This document shows, piece after piece, positions 33,545-40,809 of a DNA stretch of 46,555 nucleotides; position 1 is the stretch's first letter; each line of letters begins with the position of its first letter. The position numbers and the translations under genes were made by a program. Under the pieces are notes generated by a model. The model searched no databases. It was given only the letters and a program-made list of their open reading frames with translations, and was not told the origin of the DNA. The DNA is from Candidatus Gallispira edinburgensis (GTDB lineage: Bacteria > Bacillota > Clostridia > Lachnospirales > CAG-274): contig CAJFNV010000026.1 in the NCBI GenBank assembly GCA_904395805.1, forward strand, positions 1-46,555, in the 5' to 3' direction.

Positions 33545-34690
33545 ATGCTGAAAAAAATAATAGCAATTACATTATCACTGGCATTTTTAACGGTGCCCGT
33601 TTACGCCGAACCACCTGCGATAGATGCCAAGTCCTATATACTTATGGAGGCATCAACAGGCACAATATTATCGGAAAACAATTCCGAAGAACCTCTTCCC
33701 CCTGCAAGCGTCACAAAAATTATGACTCTGCTCCTTATATATGATTCTGTAGATCAGGGGAAAATAAAATGGGACGATATGGTAACAGTATCTGAGCACG
33801 CTGCAAGTATGGGAGGTTCACAGATTTTTCTTGAGCCAAATGAACAGCAAAGTGTTGAAACTCTTACAAAATCCATAGCAATAGCCTCAGCCAATGACGC
33901 TGCCGTTGCAATGGCAGAATTTATAGCAGGCAGCGAGGAAGGCTTTGTTTCAATGATGAATGAAAAGGCACAGGAGCTTGGTATGAAAAATACTACATTT
34001 GTCAATGCATGCGGACTAGATGCTGAAGGTCATAAAATGAGTGCAAAAGACATTGCCCTTATGAGCAGGGAGCTTATTACAAAATATCCCGACATTAAAA
34101 AATATACGACCACATGGCAGGATACCATAACCCATACAACATCAAAGGGCACAACGGAATTCGGACTCACAAATACAAACAAGCTCATAAAATGGTATAA
34201 GGATGCAACAGGCTTAAAGACAGGCTCCACAAGTGAAGCTCTTTACTGTCTTTCAGGGACGGCAGAAAGGGACGGCATGGAGCTTATTGCAGTTGTAATG
34301 GCAGCTCCCGATCCAAAAGTGCGTTTTCAGACAACAATGAAACTTCTAGACTACGGTTTTGCAAATTACAGACTTCAAAGCGGAAAAGCTGCAGGAGAGA
34401 TTGTAGGAAAGGTCCCTGTATACAAAGGTATGCTTGATTATGTTGACGGTGCTGTTGCAAGCCCAGTAAATATTGTAACACCAAAGGAAAACAAGGCAGA
34501 GCTTACAAGCAAAACAGAACTCGTTGAAAATATTAACGCACCTGTTAAAAAAGGAGATAAGATAGGCGAAATTATTTACTACACAAATAACAAAGAAATT
34601 GCAAGAGCCAATATAATAGCAAATGAGGATGTTGAAAAAGCAAATCTCACAAAAAATATTTCAAGACTCCTTCAGTTTTGGCTCAGCTAG
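33545..34690 (+). CDS. D-alanyl-D-alanine carboxypeptidase (PBP5/DacF type)
   Basis: Low-molecular-weight penicillin-binding protein that trims the terminal D-Ala from peptidoglycan stem peptides. From ATG 33545 (AGGAGG upstream) it has 381 residues: signal peptide 1-21 (ends VYA), the active-site SVTK (Ser55, Lys58), SAN at 115-117 and KTG at 225-227, then a PBP5-type beta domain and a C-terminal amphipathic helix for membrane attachment. The frame opens 9 codons earlier (33518), but that extension would spoil the signal peptide. In sporeformers such enzymes work in growth or spore cortex synthesis; which applies here is open. Confidence 0.95.
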   Translation: MLKKIIAITLSLAFLTVPVYAEPPAIDAKSYILMEASTGTILSENNSEEPLPPASVTKIMTLLLIYDSVDQGKIKWDDMVTVSEHAASMGGSQIFLEPNEQQSVETLTKSIAIASANDAAVAMAEFIAGSEEGFVSMMNEKAQELGMKNTTFVNACGLDAEGHKMSAKDIALMSRELITKYPDIKKYTTTWQDTITHTTSKGTTEFGLTNTNKLIKWYKDATGLKTGSTSEALYCLSGTAERDGMELIAVVMAAPDPKVRFQTTMKLLDYGFANYRLQSGKAAGEIVGKVPVYKGMLDYVDGAVASPVNIVTPKENKAELTSKTELVENINAPVKKGDKIGEIIYYTNNKEIARANIIANEDVEKANLTKNISRLLQFWLS

Positions 34691-34711
34691 TCTGTTTTTT
34701 TGAGGCAATAA

Positions 34712-34738
34712 GCCCTCTGACAATATTTGTCAGAGGGC
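34712..34738. terminator. Hairpin between convergent genes
   Basis: GCCCTCTGACAA-TAT-TTGTCAGAGGGC is a perfect 12-bp stem placed between the converging carboxypeptidase and PepSY genes. T tracts on either side are weak, so it is probably a bidirectional terminator of moderate strength. Confidence 0.72.
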
Positions 34739-34755
34739 AATTTAAATTCAATATC

Positions 34756-35682
34756 CTAATCCCTGTCCATATCCTTTGAAATGATATTTCCATCTGCTGC
34801 ATTTATCTCATATTCATATTCTGTATAATCAACAGCAAACTCAACTTCATAAACAGTTCTTCCATCGTCCCTGTCCAGTTTAGATTTGATATATCTTACA
34901 CTGCTCCTTGAAACACCTGCATCTTTTAAGGCAATATTTTCAGCCTCTTCTGCTGTTATAGTTGTCTGTGCAGTAGTGCTGCCATTATTTGCCCCATTGT
35001 TTCCATTACCGCCACGGTATCTTTCATAATCTATGTCAGACTGGAGTATATTTCCCTTTGATGCATTTATTTCATACTCATACTTCTTATCACCGGCAAA
35101 AAATTCAACATCATAAAGATATATTCCGTCATCTCTGCCCTGGTGAGAAGTAATAAAGTCAACATCATTTCTTGAAACTCCTGCATCCTTTAAGGCAATG
35201 TTTTCAGCCTCTTCTGCTGTTATAGAATACTGACCTGAATTATTAGCGGTACTGCCGTATCTTTCATAGTCAATATCCTTCTTTAATATACTTCCGCCTG
35301 AAACAGCAATTTCATATTCATATTCCTTATTATCATATATGAATTCAATTTCGTATACAGCTCTGCCGTCATCATGATCTCTTTTTTCTTTTGTAAAAGT
35401 TGCATTCGTAACACCTGCATCCTTTAAAGCAATTGATTTAGCCTCTTCAATTGTAATTTCCCCATTAGCAGATGTGTCTGACTTATTTGCATTTTCAACA
35501 TCACCTGTATAAGGATTAAGATTTAATTCATACTTCTTTCCGTTGAGGGTAAACACAAGCTTAACATTATCCCCCTCACCCTCAACATCTACATTAAAGG
35601 GGTCGGCAATGCAAAACTGAATTGTACCCAAAACGAGAACCAAAGCTAAAACAATCACCGCAAAAATTCTGAATTTCTTCAT
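34756..35682 (-). CDS. Membrane-anchored protein with three PepSY repeats
   Basis: A protein of 308 residues with an N-terminal signal anchor (about 5-25), a short domain (VKLVFTLNGKKYELNLNPYTG) that resembles a half PepSY unit, and three tandem PepSY domains (about 76-142, 154-222, 242-308). Each begins with an ALKDAGV helix and ends with YEYEI-n-ASxGNIL. Repeats 2 and 3 are closely similar, which points to recent duplication. PepSY domains often act as inhibitors or chaperones of secreted peptidases, but no partner is adjacent. Upstream, TAATAG-n-ATATCCT occurs twice at a 20-base period (35705-35737), near the -10 region. Confidence 0.9.
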   Translation of the reverse strand: MKKFRIFAVIVLALVLVLGTIQFCIADPFNVDVEGEGDNVKLVFTLNGKKYELNLNPYTGDVENANKSDTSANGEITIEEAKSIALKDAGVTNATFTKEKRDHDDGRAVYEIEFIYDNKEYEYEIAVSGGSILKKDIDYERYGSTANNSGQYSITAEEAENIALKDAGVSRNDVDFITSHQGRDDGIYLYDVEFFAGDKKYEYEINASKGNILQSDIDYERYRGGNGNNGANNGSTTAQTTITAEEAENIALKDAGVSRSSVRYIKSKLDRDDGRTVYEVEFAVDYTEYEYEINAADGNIISKDMDRD

Positions 35683-35704
35683 ATCAATACCTCCCTCTTA
35701 ATTA

Positions 35705-35737
35705 TAATAGGAATATCCTTTGTTTAATAGATATCCT
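35705..35737. promoter_or_regulatory. Direct repeats upstream of the PepSY gene
   Basis: TAATAGGAATATCCT (35705-35719) and TAATAGATATCCT (35725-35737) are imperfect direct repeats with TAATAG starts 20 bases apart, overlapping a TATAAT-like element (35702-35707 on the minus strand). Such spacing suits a regulator bound on one face of the helix; which regulator is unknown. Confidence 0.45.
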
Positions 35738-35837
35738 CTATTTAATAATAACATTTATCCTTTCATAACGCAATAGCAATAACAGGTATAACATGTTAAT
35801 TTTTTATGAATATTATAAAATTTCCAATTTATATGAG

Positions 35838-36108
35838 TAAGGAGTTAGGAGTGAGGAATGAGGAGTTAAATTTACTTTAACCAACCTGTCTTTCAATTAA
35901 ATTCCAATTTAGCACAGCAACTACCTGACAACCCACCATTTTGTAGGGGCGATCATCGATCGCCCGTGGCTCCCTTGCCTAAAGGGAGCTGTCAGCCGAA
36001 GGCTGACTGAGGGATTCTCCTAAATTCCAATTTACCATACCACCAAATAAATTAATTTCTAACTTACTTCAACTCCTCATTCCTCACTCTATTAAATTCC
36101 GATTTCCC
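35838..36108. repeat. Modular palindromic intergenic repeat, copy 4
   Basis: A gene-free block framed by mirrored edges: GAGTAAGGAGTTAGGAGTGA at the left and CAACTCCTCATTCCTCACTC at the right. Inside are AATTCCAATTTA spacers, the palindrome GGGCGATCATCGATCGCCC, and a full hairpin module, CTCCCTTGCCTAAAGGGAG then GTCAGCCGAAGGCTGAC and TGAGGGATT. The palindrome differs from copies 2 and 3 by paired changes that keep the stem intact. Confidence 0.82.
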
Positions 36109-36110
36109 AC

Positions 36111-36139
36111 TAAAAAAGAGAGTGCCAAAAGGCACTCCC
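36111..36139 (-). terminator. Terminator of ileS
   Basis: Stem GGGAGTGCC/GGCACTCTC with a TTTT loop (one wobble pair), followed by six T on the minus strand. Confidence 0.9.
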
Positions 36140-36159
36140 TATTAAATCAAATTATTGAA

Positions 36160-39100
36160 TTACATCTTCTCAACAGAAAGAGTAACCATCTCTCCGTTAA
36201 TATTCCATTCCTTATTTATTTCGGATGTACCCTCGCAAATATCATTTGCAAGAACATCGGTAGATATAGATTCCTTATTGTCGGCAAATATCTTTCCTAT
36301 CTTGTCATTGCCTGAATAGTAAACCTTTATTCTGTCAAGAACTTCAAAGCCTGCTTCTTTTCTCATTGTCTGTATCTTTGATACAAGCTCTCTTACAAAG
36401 CCTTCTTCAATAAGCTCAGGAGTAAGCTCTGTACTTAAAACAACAGTAGTGCTCTTGTCACTTTCAGCCACAAAGCCATCAGCCTGTGCGGTTTCAGTAA
36501 GAACATCTTCTTCACCAAGCTCAATGTCTGTACCTTCAATGTTAAACTTGATAACACCAGTTGTCTTTAACTCATTCATAAGGGCATTGCCGTCATTTTC
36601 CTTAAGGTATGCACCTATAGCAGGAACAAGCTTGCCGTACTTCTTACCGAGAGTTCTGAGCTGGGGCTTAAAGCTGTAGCTTGTAAACTTGGAAGCATCC
36701 TCAACAAACTCAATCTTCTTAACATTAAGCTCATCAAGAATAATGTCATAATACTCCTCATCAAGCTTTCTTTCAGCCTGAACATACATATTGCCTATAG
36801 GCTGTCTGTTCTTGATACCTGATGTATTTCTTGCAGCTCTTCCCGCAACTACGATTGAAAGCACAAGGTCCATATTTACCTCAAGCTTGTCATCGATCAT
36901 GCTTTCATCAGCCACAGGGAAATTACATAAATGAACTGACTTAGGCGCATCCTTGTCTGCTTTTCTTACAAGATTCTGATAAATGCTCTCAGCCATAAAC
37001 GGAGTAAAAGGAGCAGAAAGTCTTGTCATAGTTTCAAGCACAGTATAAAGTGTCATGTAAGCATTGACTTTGTCCTGAGGCATATCCTTACCCCAGAATC
37101 TTTCTCTTGAACGTCTTACATACCAGTTTGAAAGCTCATCCACAAAGTCAGCCATAGCTCTTGCAGACTCTGTTATCTTATAACTGTCAAGAGATTTGTC
37201 AACATACTTAACAAGAGAGTTGAGCTTTGAAAGTATCCATTTATCCATAGGAGCAAGCTTGTCATATTCAAGTTTATATTCCATAGGATCAAAGTTGTCA
37301 ATGTTAGCATAGAGTACATAGAAGGCATAAGTATTCCACAATGTACCCATAAACTTTCTCTGATACTCATTTACAGCCTTATCATCAAATCTGTTTGGAA
37401 GCCATGGAGCTGAATTTGCATAGAAGTACCATCTTATAGCATCAGCGCCCTGATTGTCAAGCACAGACCATGGGTCAACAACATTGCCCAGATGCTTTGA
37501 CATCTTTCTTCCGTCTTTATCCTGAACATGTCCCGTTACAATAACATTCTTATATGGACTCTTGTCAAAAATAAGAGTAGAAATAGCCATTAATGTATAG
37601 AACCAGCCTCTAGTCTGGTCAACACCCTCTGATATATAGTCAGCAGGATAATTTTCATCAAATATTTCCTTGTTTTCAAAAGGATAATGCCACTGAGCAA
37701 AAGGCATTGAACCTGAGTCAAACCAACAATCAATAACCTCGGTAACTCTGTGCATTTTTCCGCCGCATTCAGGACAGTTAAGTTCAACTGCATCAATATA
37801 AGGCTTATGCAGCTCAATATCATCAGGACAGTTGTCGCTCATTTCCTTTAATTCGGCAATTGAACCTATCGCATGTCTGTATCCGCACTTACACTCCCAT
37901 ATAGGAAGAGGAGTACCCCAGTATCTTTCTCTTGAAAGACCCCAGTCGATAACATTTTCAAGGAAATTACCGAATCTTCCGTGCTTAATGTTGTCAGGCA
38001 TCCAGTTTACTGTTTCATTATTCTTTAAAAGATTATCTCTCACCTTAGTCATTGCAATAAACCATGTATCTCTTGCATAGTAAAGGAGAGGTGTATCACA
38101 TCTCCAGCAGAAAGGATAGCTGTGTTCAAAAGGAAGTGCAGCAAAAAGCTTACCGCTTTCCTCAAGCCTTTTCAATATTTCCTTGTCACCGTCTTTAACA
38201 AATACTCCTGCAAGACCCTCTACTTCTTCAGTAAAACAGCCCTGTTCATTTACAAGCTGAACAAAAGGAAGGTCATATCTTCTTCCCACCTGGGCATCGT
38301 CCTCACCAAAGGCAGGAGCAATATGAACAATACCAGTACCGTCTGTAAGAGTTACATAATCAGCCTCTACAACGTAAAAGGCTTTTTTATCAGGCTTTGC
38401 ATAAGGGAATAAAGGCTCATACTCTGTTCCCACAAGATCCTGACCCTTATATTCTTCAATTACTTCATAGCCCTCTTTTAAAACATCATCAAGAAGAGCC
38501 TGTGCCATAATATATATCTTTCCGTCATTTGCCCTGACCTTACTGTATACTTCCCTCTTGTTTACACAAAGAGCCACATTTGAAGGAAGTGTCCATGGAG
38601 TAGTAGTCCATGCAAGGAAATAAGTATTTTCCTCTCCTATTACAGCAAATCTTGCAATACAGGAAGTTTCCTTAACATCCTTGTAACCCTGTGCAACCTC
38701 GTGAGAAGAAAGAGCAGTACCGCATCTTGGACAGTAAGGTACGATCTTATGACCTTTGTATAAAAGTCCCTTATCCCATATCTGCTTTAAAGCCCACCAC
38801 ACAGACTCAATATAATCATTGTGATATGTTACATAAGGATCATCCATATCAGCCCAGAAACCAACTCTGTCACTCATTTCTCTCCAGAGGCTTTCATAGG
38901 TAAATACAGAATCCTTACACTTCTTGATAAAAGGCTCAACGCCGTAATTTTCGATCTGAGGTTTACCGCTTATTCCCAGCTGTCTTTCAACTTCAAGTTC
39001 AACAGGCAGACCATGAGTGTCCCATCCTGCCTTTCTGAGAACTTTATATCCCTTCATAGTCTTGTATCTTGGTATAAGATCCTTTATAGCTCTTCCCAGT

Positions 39101-39276
39101 ACATGACCGATATGGGGCTTGCCGTTAGCAGTAGGAGGTCCGTCATAAAATGTAAATACGGGACAGTTTTCCCTCGCCTTTATAGACTCGCCGAAAATAT
39201 CGTTTTCCTTCCAGAATCCAAGAATTTCCTTTTCTCTCTCAACAAAGTTGAGATTGGTACTTACCTTGTCATACAT
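36160..39276 (-). CDS. ileS: Isoleucyl-tRNA synthetase, type-2-like
   Basis: Class I synthetase that charges tRNA-Ile. It has 1038 residues: HIGH at 55-58, CP1 editing domain (about 190-400, with TWTTTPWTLPSN and GTGIVHIAPAFGEDD), zinc ligands in CPRC (182-185), CKC (462-464) and CPEC (501-504), and the KMSKS-loop variant KMSKH at 591-595, then the anticodon-binding domain and a DUF5915-like C-terminus. It lacks the C-terminal zinc finger of type 1 IleS. This layout matches the eukaryote-like IleS2 group, several of which are poorly inhibited by mupirocin; that property is inferred. It is controlled by the T-box at 39314-39577. Confidence 0.96.
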   Translation of the reverse strand: MYDKVSTNLNFVEREKEILGFWKENDIFGESIKARENCPVFTFYDGPPTANGKPHIGHVLGRAIKDLIPRYKTMKGYKVLRKAGWDTHGLPVELEVERQLGISGKPQIENYGVEPFIKKCKDSVFTYESLWREMSDRVGFWADMDDPYVTYHNDYIESVWWALKQIWDKGLLYKGHKIVPYCPRCGTALSSHEVAQGYKDVKETSCIARFAVIGEENTYFLAWTTTPWTLPSNVALCVNKREVYSKVRANDGKIYIMAQALLDDVLKEGYEVIEEYKGQDLVGTEYEPLFPYAKPDKKAFYVVEADYVTLTDGTGIVHIAPAFGEDDAQVGRRYDLPFVQLVNEQGCFTEEVEGLAGVFVKDGDKEILKRLEESGKLFAALPFEHSYPFCWRCDTPLLYYARDTWFIAMTKVRDNLLKNNETVNWMPDNIKHGRFGNFLENVIDWGLSRERYWGTPLPIWECKCGYRHAIGSIAELKEMSDNCPDDIELHKPYIDAVELNCPECGGKMHRVTEVIDCWFDSGSMPFAQWHYPFENKEIFDENYPADYISEGVDQTRGWFYTLMAISTLIFDKSPYKNVIVTGHVQDKDGRKMSKHLGNVVDPWSVLDNQGADAIRWYFYANSAPWLPNRFDDKAVNEYQRKFMGTLWNTYAFYVLYANIDNFDPMEYKLEYDKLAPMDKWILSKLNSLVKYVDKSLDSYKITESARAMADFVDELSNWYVRRSRERFWGKDMPQDKVNAYMTLYTVLETMTRLSAPFTPFMAESIYQNLVRKADKDAPKSVHLCNFPVADESMIDDKLEVNMDLVLSIVVAGRAARNTSGIKNRQPIGNMYVQAERKLDEEYYDIILDELNVKKIEFVEDASKFTSYSFKPQLRTLGKKYGKLVPAIGAYLKENDGNALMNELKTTGVIKFNIEGTDIELGEEDVLTETAQADGFVAESDKSTTVVLSTELTPELIEEGFVRELVSKIQTMRKEAGFEVLDRIKVYYSGNDKIGKIFADNKESISTDVLANDICEGTSEINKEWNINGEMVTLSVEKM

Positions 39277-39313
39277 AGGTAATTTTCTCCTTTCAAAACT
39301 TGCTTTTCCAAAT

Positions 39314-39577
39314 AAAAAAATAAGCGCTGCACGTCCCCAGGACGCAGCAGCGCGGTACCACCTGAATTAACATATAATCATGTAGCAAAAATATGTTCTC
39401 TCTTTATCCGTAACGGGGATAAGCCGTCATAGCCTACTGGGCGATCAGCCTTTCGGTATGCCACAGTCAGGGTGATGTTCGGAATATACACTGACGCCGT
39501 GCTCTCACCTTCCACAGCTCTCTTTGGTCTTTTGCATATACCTACTGTCCCTGCTATAGTGTTTATATTAAACAATT
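39314..39577 (-). promoter_or_regulatory. T-box leader (isoleucine) controlling ileS
   Basis: The conserved T-box AGGTGGTACCGCG is at 39363-39351. It is followed by a terminator, GCGCTGC-n-GTCC-TGG-GGAC-n-GCAGCGC (39353-39324), with a T-rich run (39320-39311). Upstream lies a large stem I with a GGTGAGAGC bulge segment and the specifier in GAACATCACC. The codon ATC at 39476-39474 selects tRNA-Ile. Uncharged tRNA-Ile would bind the specifier and the T-box bulge and favour the antiterminator. A 60-codon frame across it is not a gene. Confidence 0.95.
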
Positions 39578-39583
39578 ACATTA

Positions 39584-39612
39584 ATTATAATATGTTTTTT
39601 CCGATTTGTAAA
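39584..39612 (-). promoter_or_regulatory. Promoter of the T-box/ileS transcript
   Basis: TTTACA (39612-39607), a 17-bp spacer and TATAAT (39589-39584) on the minus strand. Confidence 0.72.
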
Positions 39613-39680
39613 GCATTTATTTTAATTTTTATAAAAAATTCAGGTATATTTTAAATTTTAGTCCCAAAATCAAACATATA

Positions 39681-39724
39681 AACAGAAAAACAGAGTAATT
39701 TTAACTCTTGGTCAAATTACTCTG
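39681..39724 (-). terminator. Terminator of the small divergent transcription unit
   Basis: CAGAGTAATTT/AAATTACTCTG is a perfect 11-bp stem (39724-39714 and 39701-39691). On the minus strand it is followed by TTTTTCTGTT. On the plus strand no T tract follows, so it works for minus transcription, for which the only source is the short unit starting near 39880. The stop codon of the small ORF lies inside the stem. Confidence 0.75.
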
Positions 39725-39839
39725 CTTTAATTCCCCCGGCAAATTTGACAAAATTAATGTTTTCTGTCAGAATAAAATTTATGCCATAAGCTGCAATTAT
39801 CAAATGTATAAGCACTCCCCCATATAATCGTGCTAACAT
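39717..39839 (-). CDS. Candidate 40-residue peptide gene, possible LytTR-controlled signal or effector
   Basis: I do not recognise this product. The frame encodes 40 residues: MLARLYGGVLIHLIIAAYG, then INFILTENINFVKFAGG and IKAE. The N-terminal half is hydrophobic with one arginine, and the C-terminal half is mixed and ends in GG-IKAE. There is no cysteine, so a cyclic-thiolactone AgrD peptide is unlikely. GGGAGG lies 21 bases before the ATG, which is too far. An internal GGGGGAG precedes an in-frame TTG at 39803, giving 28 residues. It fills a unit with its own promoter, direct-repeat operator and terminator, divergent from a LytTR regulator. The RNA itself may be the product. Confidence 0.35.
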   Translation of the reverse strand: MLARLYGGVLIHLIIAAYGINFILTENINFVKFAGGIKAE

Positions 39840-39887
39840 TTTAAATACTGTTGATATCTGCCTCCCGCAGAATTATTTTATGTTTTT

Positions 39888-39916
39888 ATATTATATCAAA
39901 ACCTCAAATATTTCAA
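39888..39916 (-). promoter_or_regulatory. Predicted promoter of the small divergent unit
   Basis: TTGAAA (39916-39911) is followed by TATAAT (39895-39890) at 15 bp, or by TAATAT (39893-39888) at 17 bp, on the minus strand. Off-consensus spacing of this kind is common at promoters activated by LytTR regulators. Two 9-bp direct repeats end 12 bases upstream of the -35. Confidence 0.55.
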
Positions 39917-39928
39917 TATGCTATGTTT

Positions 39929-39957
39929 AAAAATCATCTTTTAGGCACAAAAATCAT
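39929..39957. promoter_or_regulatory. Tandem 9-bp direct repeats, candidate LytTR binding site
   Basis: AAAAATCAT occurs exactly at 39929-39937 and 39949-39957, a 20-bp period (11-bp gap), so both copies lie on one face of the helix. AgrA/LytTR-type regulators bind two such repeats next to the -35 element. Read on the minus strand, the pair sits 12 bases upstream of TTGAAA. On the plus strand the regulator promoter starts 65 bases further on. Confidence 0.6.
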
Positions 39958-40021
39958 GTTTTTTAATATATACATTTATCTAAAGCTCAAATTTCAGGTC
40001 TAAAACTCAGCCAATTATTTA

Positions 40022-40050
40022 TTGTCTGTAATTATCATATATGGTATAAT
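40022..40050 (+). promoter_or_regulatory. Promoter of the LytTR regulator operon
   Basis: TTGTCT (40022-40027), a 17-bp spacer and TATAAT (40045-40050), about 28 bases before the regulator start codon. Confidence 0.72.
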
Positions 40051-40077
40051 TATATAAAAAACAAACGGAGGTAAAAT

Positions 40078-40809
40078 ATGCAGATTGCGGTAATTGATGA
40101 TTCGGTTAATGACAGAAAAATTATGCAAAGCCTTTTAAAATCTTTTTCGTTGGAAACAGGTATTAATGTTGATGTATCAGACTTTGAGAGCGGAGAAGAT
40201 TTTTTACATGATTTCAAGCCCGGAAAATATGATGCCATATTCTGTGATATATATATGAACGGCATATCAGGTATTGACACTGCAAAACAAATACGGCTTC
40301 ATGACAATACTTGTATTATTGTATTTCTCACAATGAGCAATAATTTTGCCTCTGAAAGCTATGAAGTTAATGCCTTTGGATACATTATAAAACCTGCTGA
40401 CAAAGAACAGCTTTTCAGACTTTTATCACGTATTACCAAAATAACAGGAAACAGATGTCTTTACTTTAATGCAACTCTCAGGGACAAATCCTCTCTTAAA
40501 CTTTCTATACCCTTTGACAATATTATGTATATTAATATTGCAAACCGAAAAGTTTACATTCATATGCCAAATGAAACAGTTGCTATTACTGAAACAATAT
40601 CACAATGTGCAGAACAGCTTTTAAAGGACAGCCGTTTTTCAAACTGCTGTAAGGGCATAATTGTCAATTTTGAATATGTATCAAAGATACTTAACAATGA
40701 CTTTATTATGAATAACAATGATACGGTGCCTATAAGAAAAAGATACAGCAATGATATAAAAAATCAGTATATGAGTTATAAACTGCATAGTATAATCAAG
40801 GAGCAATAA
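40078..40809 (+). CDS. LytTR-family response regulator (AgrA/LytR type)
   Basis: A DNA-binding response regulator of 243 residues. The receiver domain (1-120) has the acidic pair D7/D8, phosphoacceptor D57 in FCDIYMNG, T85 and K105. The LytTR domain (about 135-237) starts at RDKSSLKLSIPFDNIMYINI and includes NRKVYIHM, plus a C-terminal VPIRKRYSNDIKNQYMSY. ATG 40078 follows GGAGG. Its stop overlaps the next start (TAATG). Its partner kinase is the GHKL protein two genes downstream. The tandem repeats at 39929-39957 are its likely target. Confidence 0.95.
   Translation: MQIAVIDDSVNDRKIMQSLLKSFSLETGINVDVSDFESGEDFLHDFKPGKYDAIFCDIYMNGISGIDTAKQIRLHDNTCIIVFLTMSNNFASESYEVNAFGYIIKPADKEQLFRLLSRITKITGNRCLYFNATLRDKSSLKLSIPFDNIMYINIANRKVYIHMPNETVAITETISQCAEQLLKDSRFSNCCKGIIVNFEYVSKILNNDFIMNNNDTVPIRKRYSNDIKNQYMSYKLHSIIKEQ

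Noticed and set aside
39378-39575. 65-codon frame upstream of ileS
   Set aside because: It lies within the T-box leader RNA, which explains the sequence fully.
39717-39839. AgrD-type cyclic peptide precursor
   Set aside because: There is no cysteine or serine at a plausible ring position, no acidic C-terminal recognition region of AgrD length, and no agrB homologue in the window; kept only as an unclassified small ORF.
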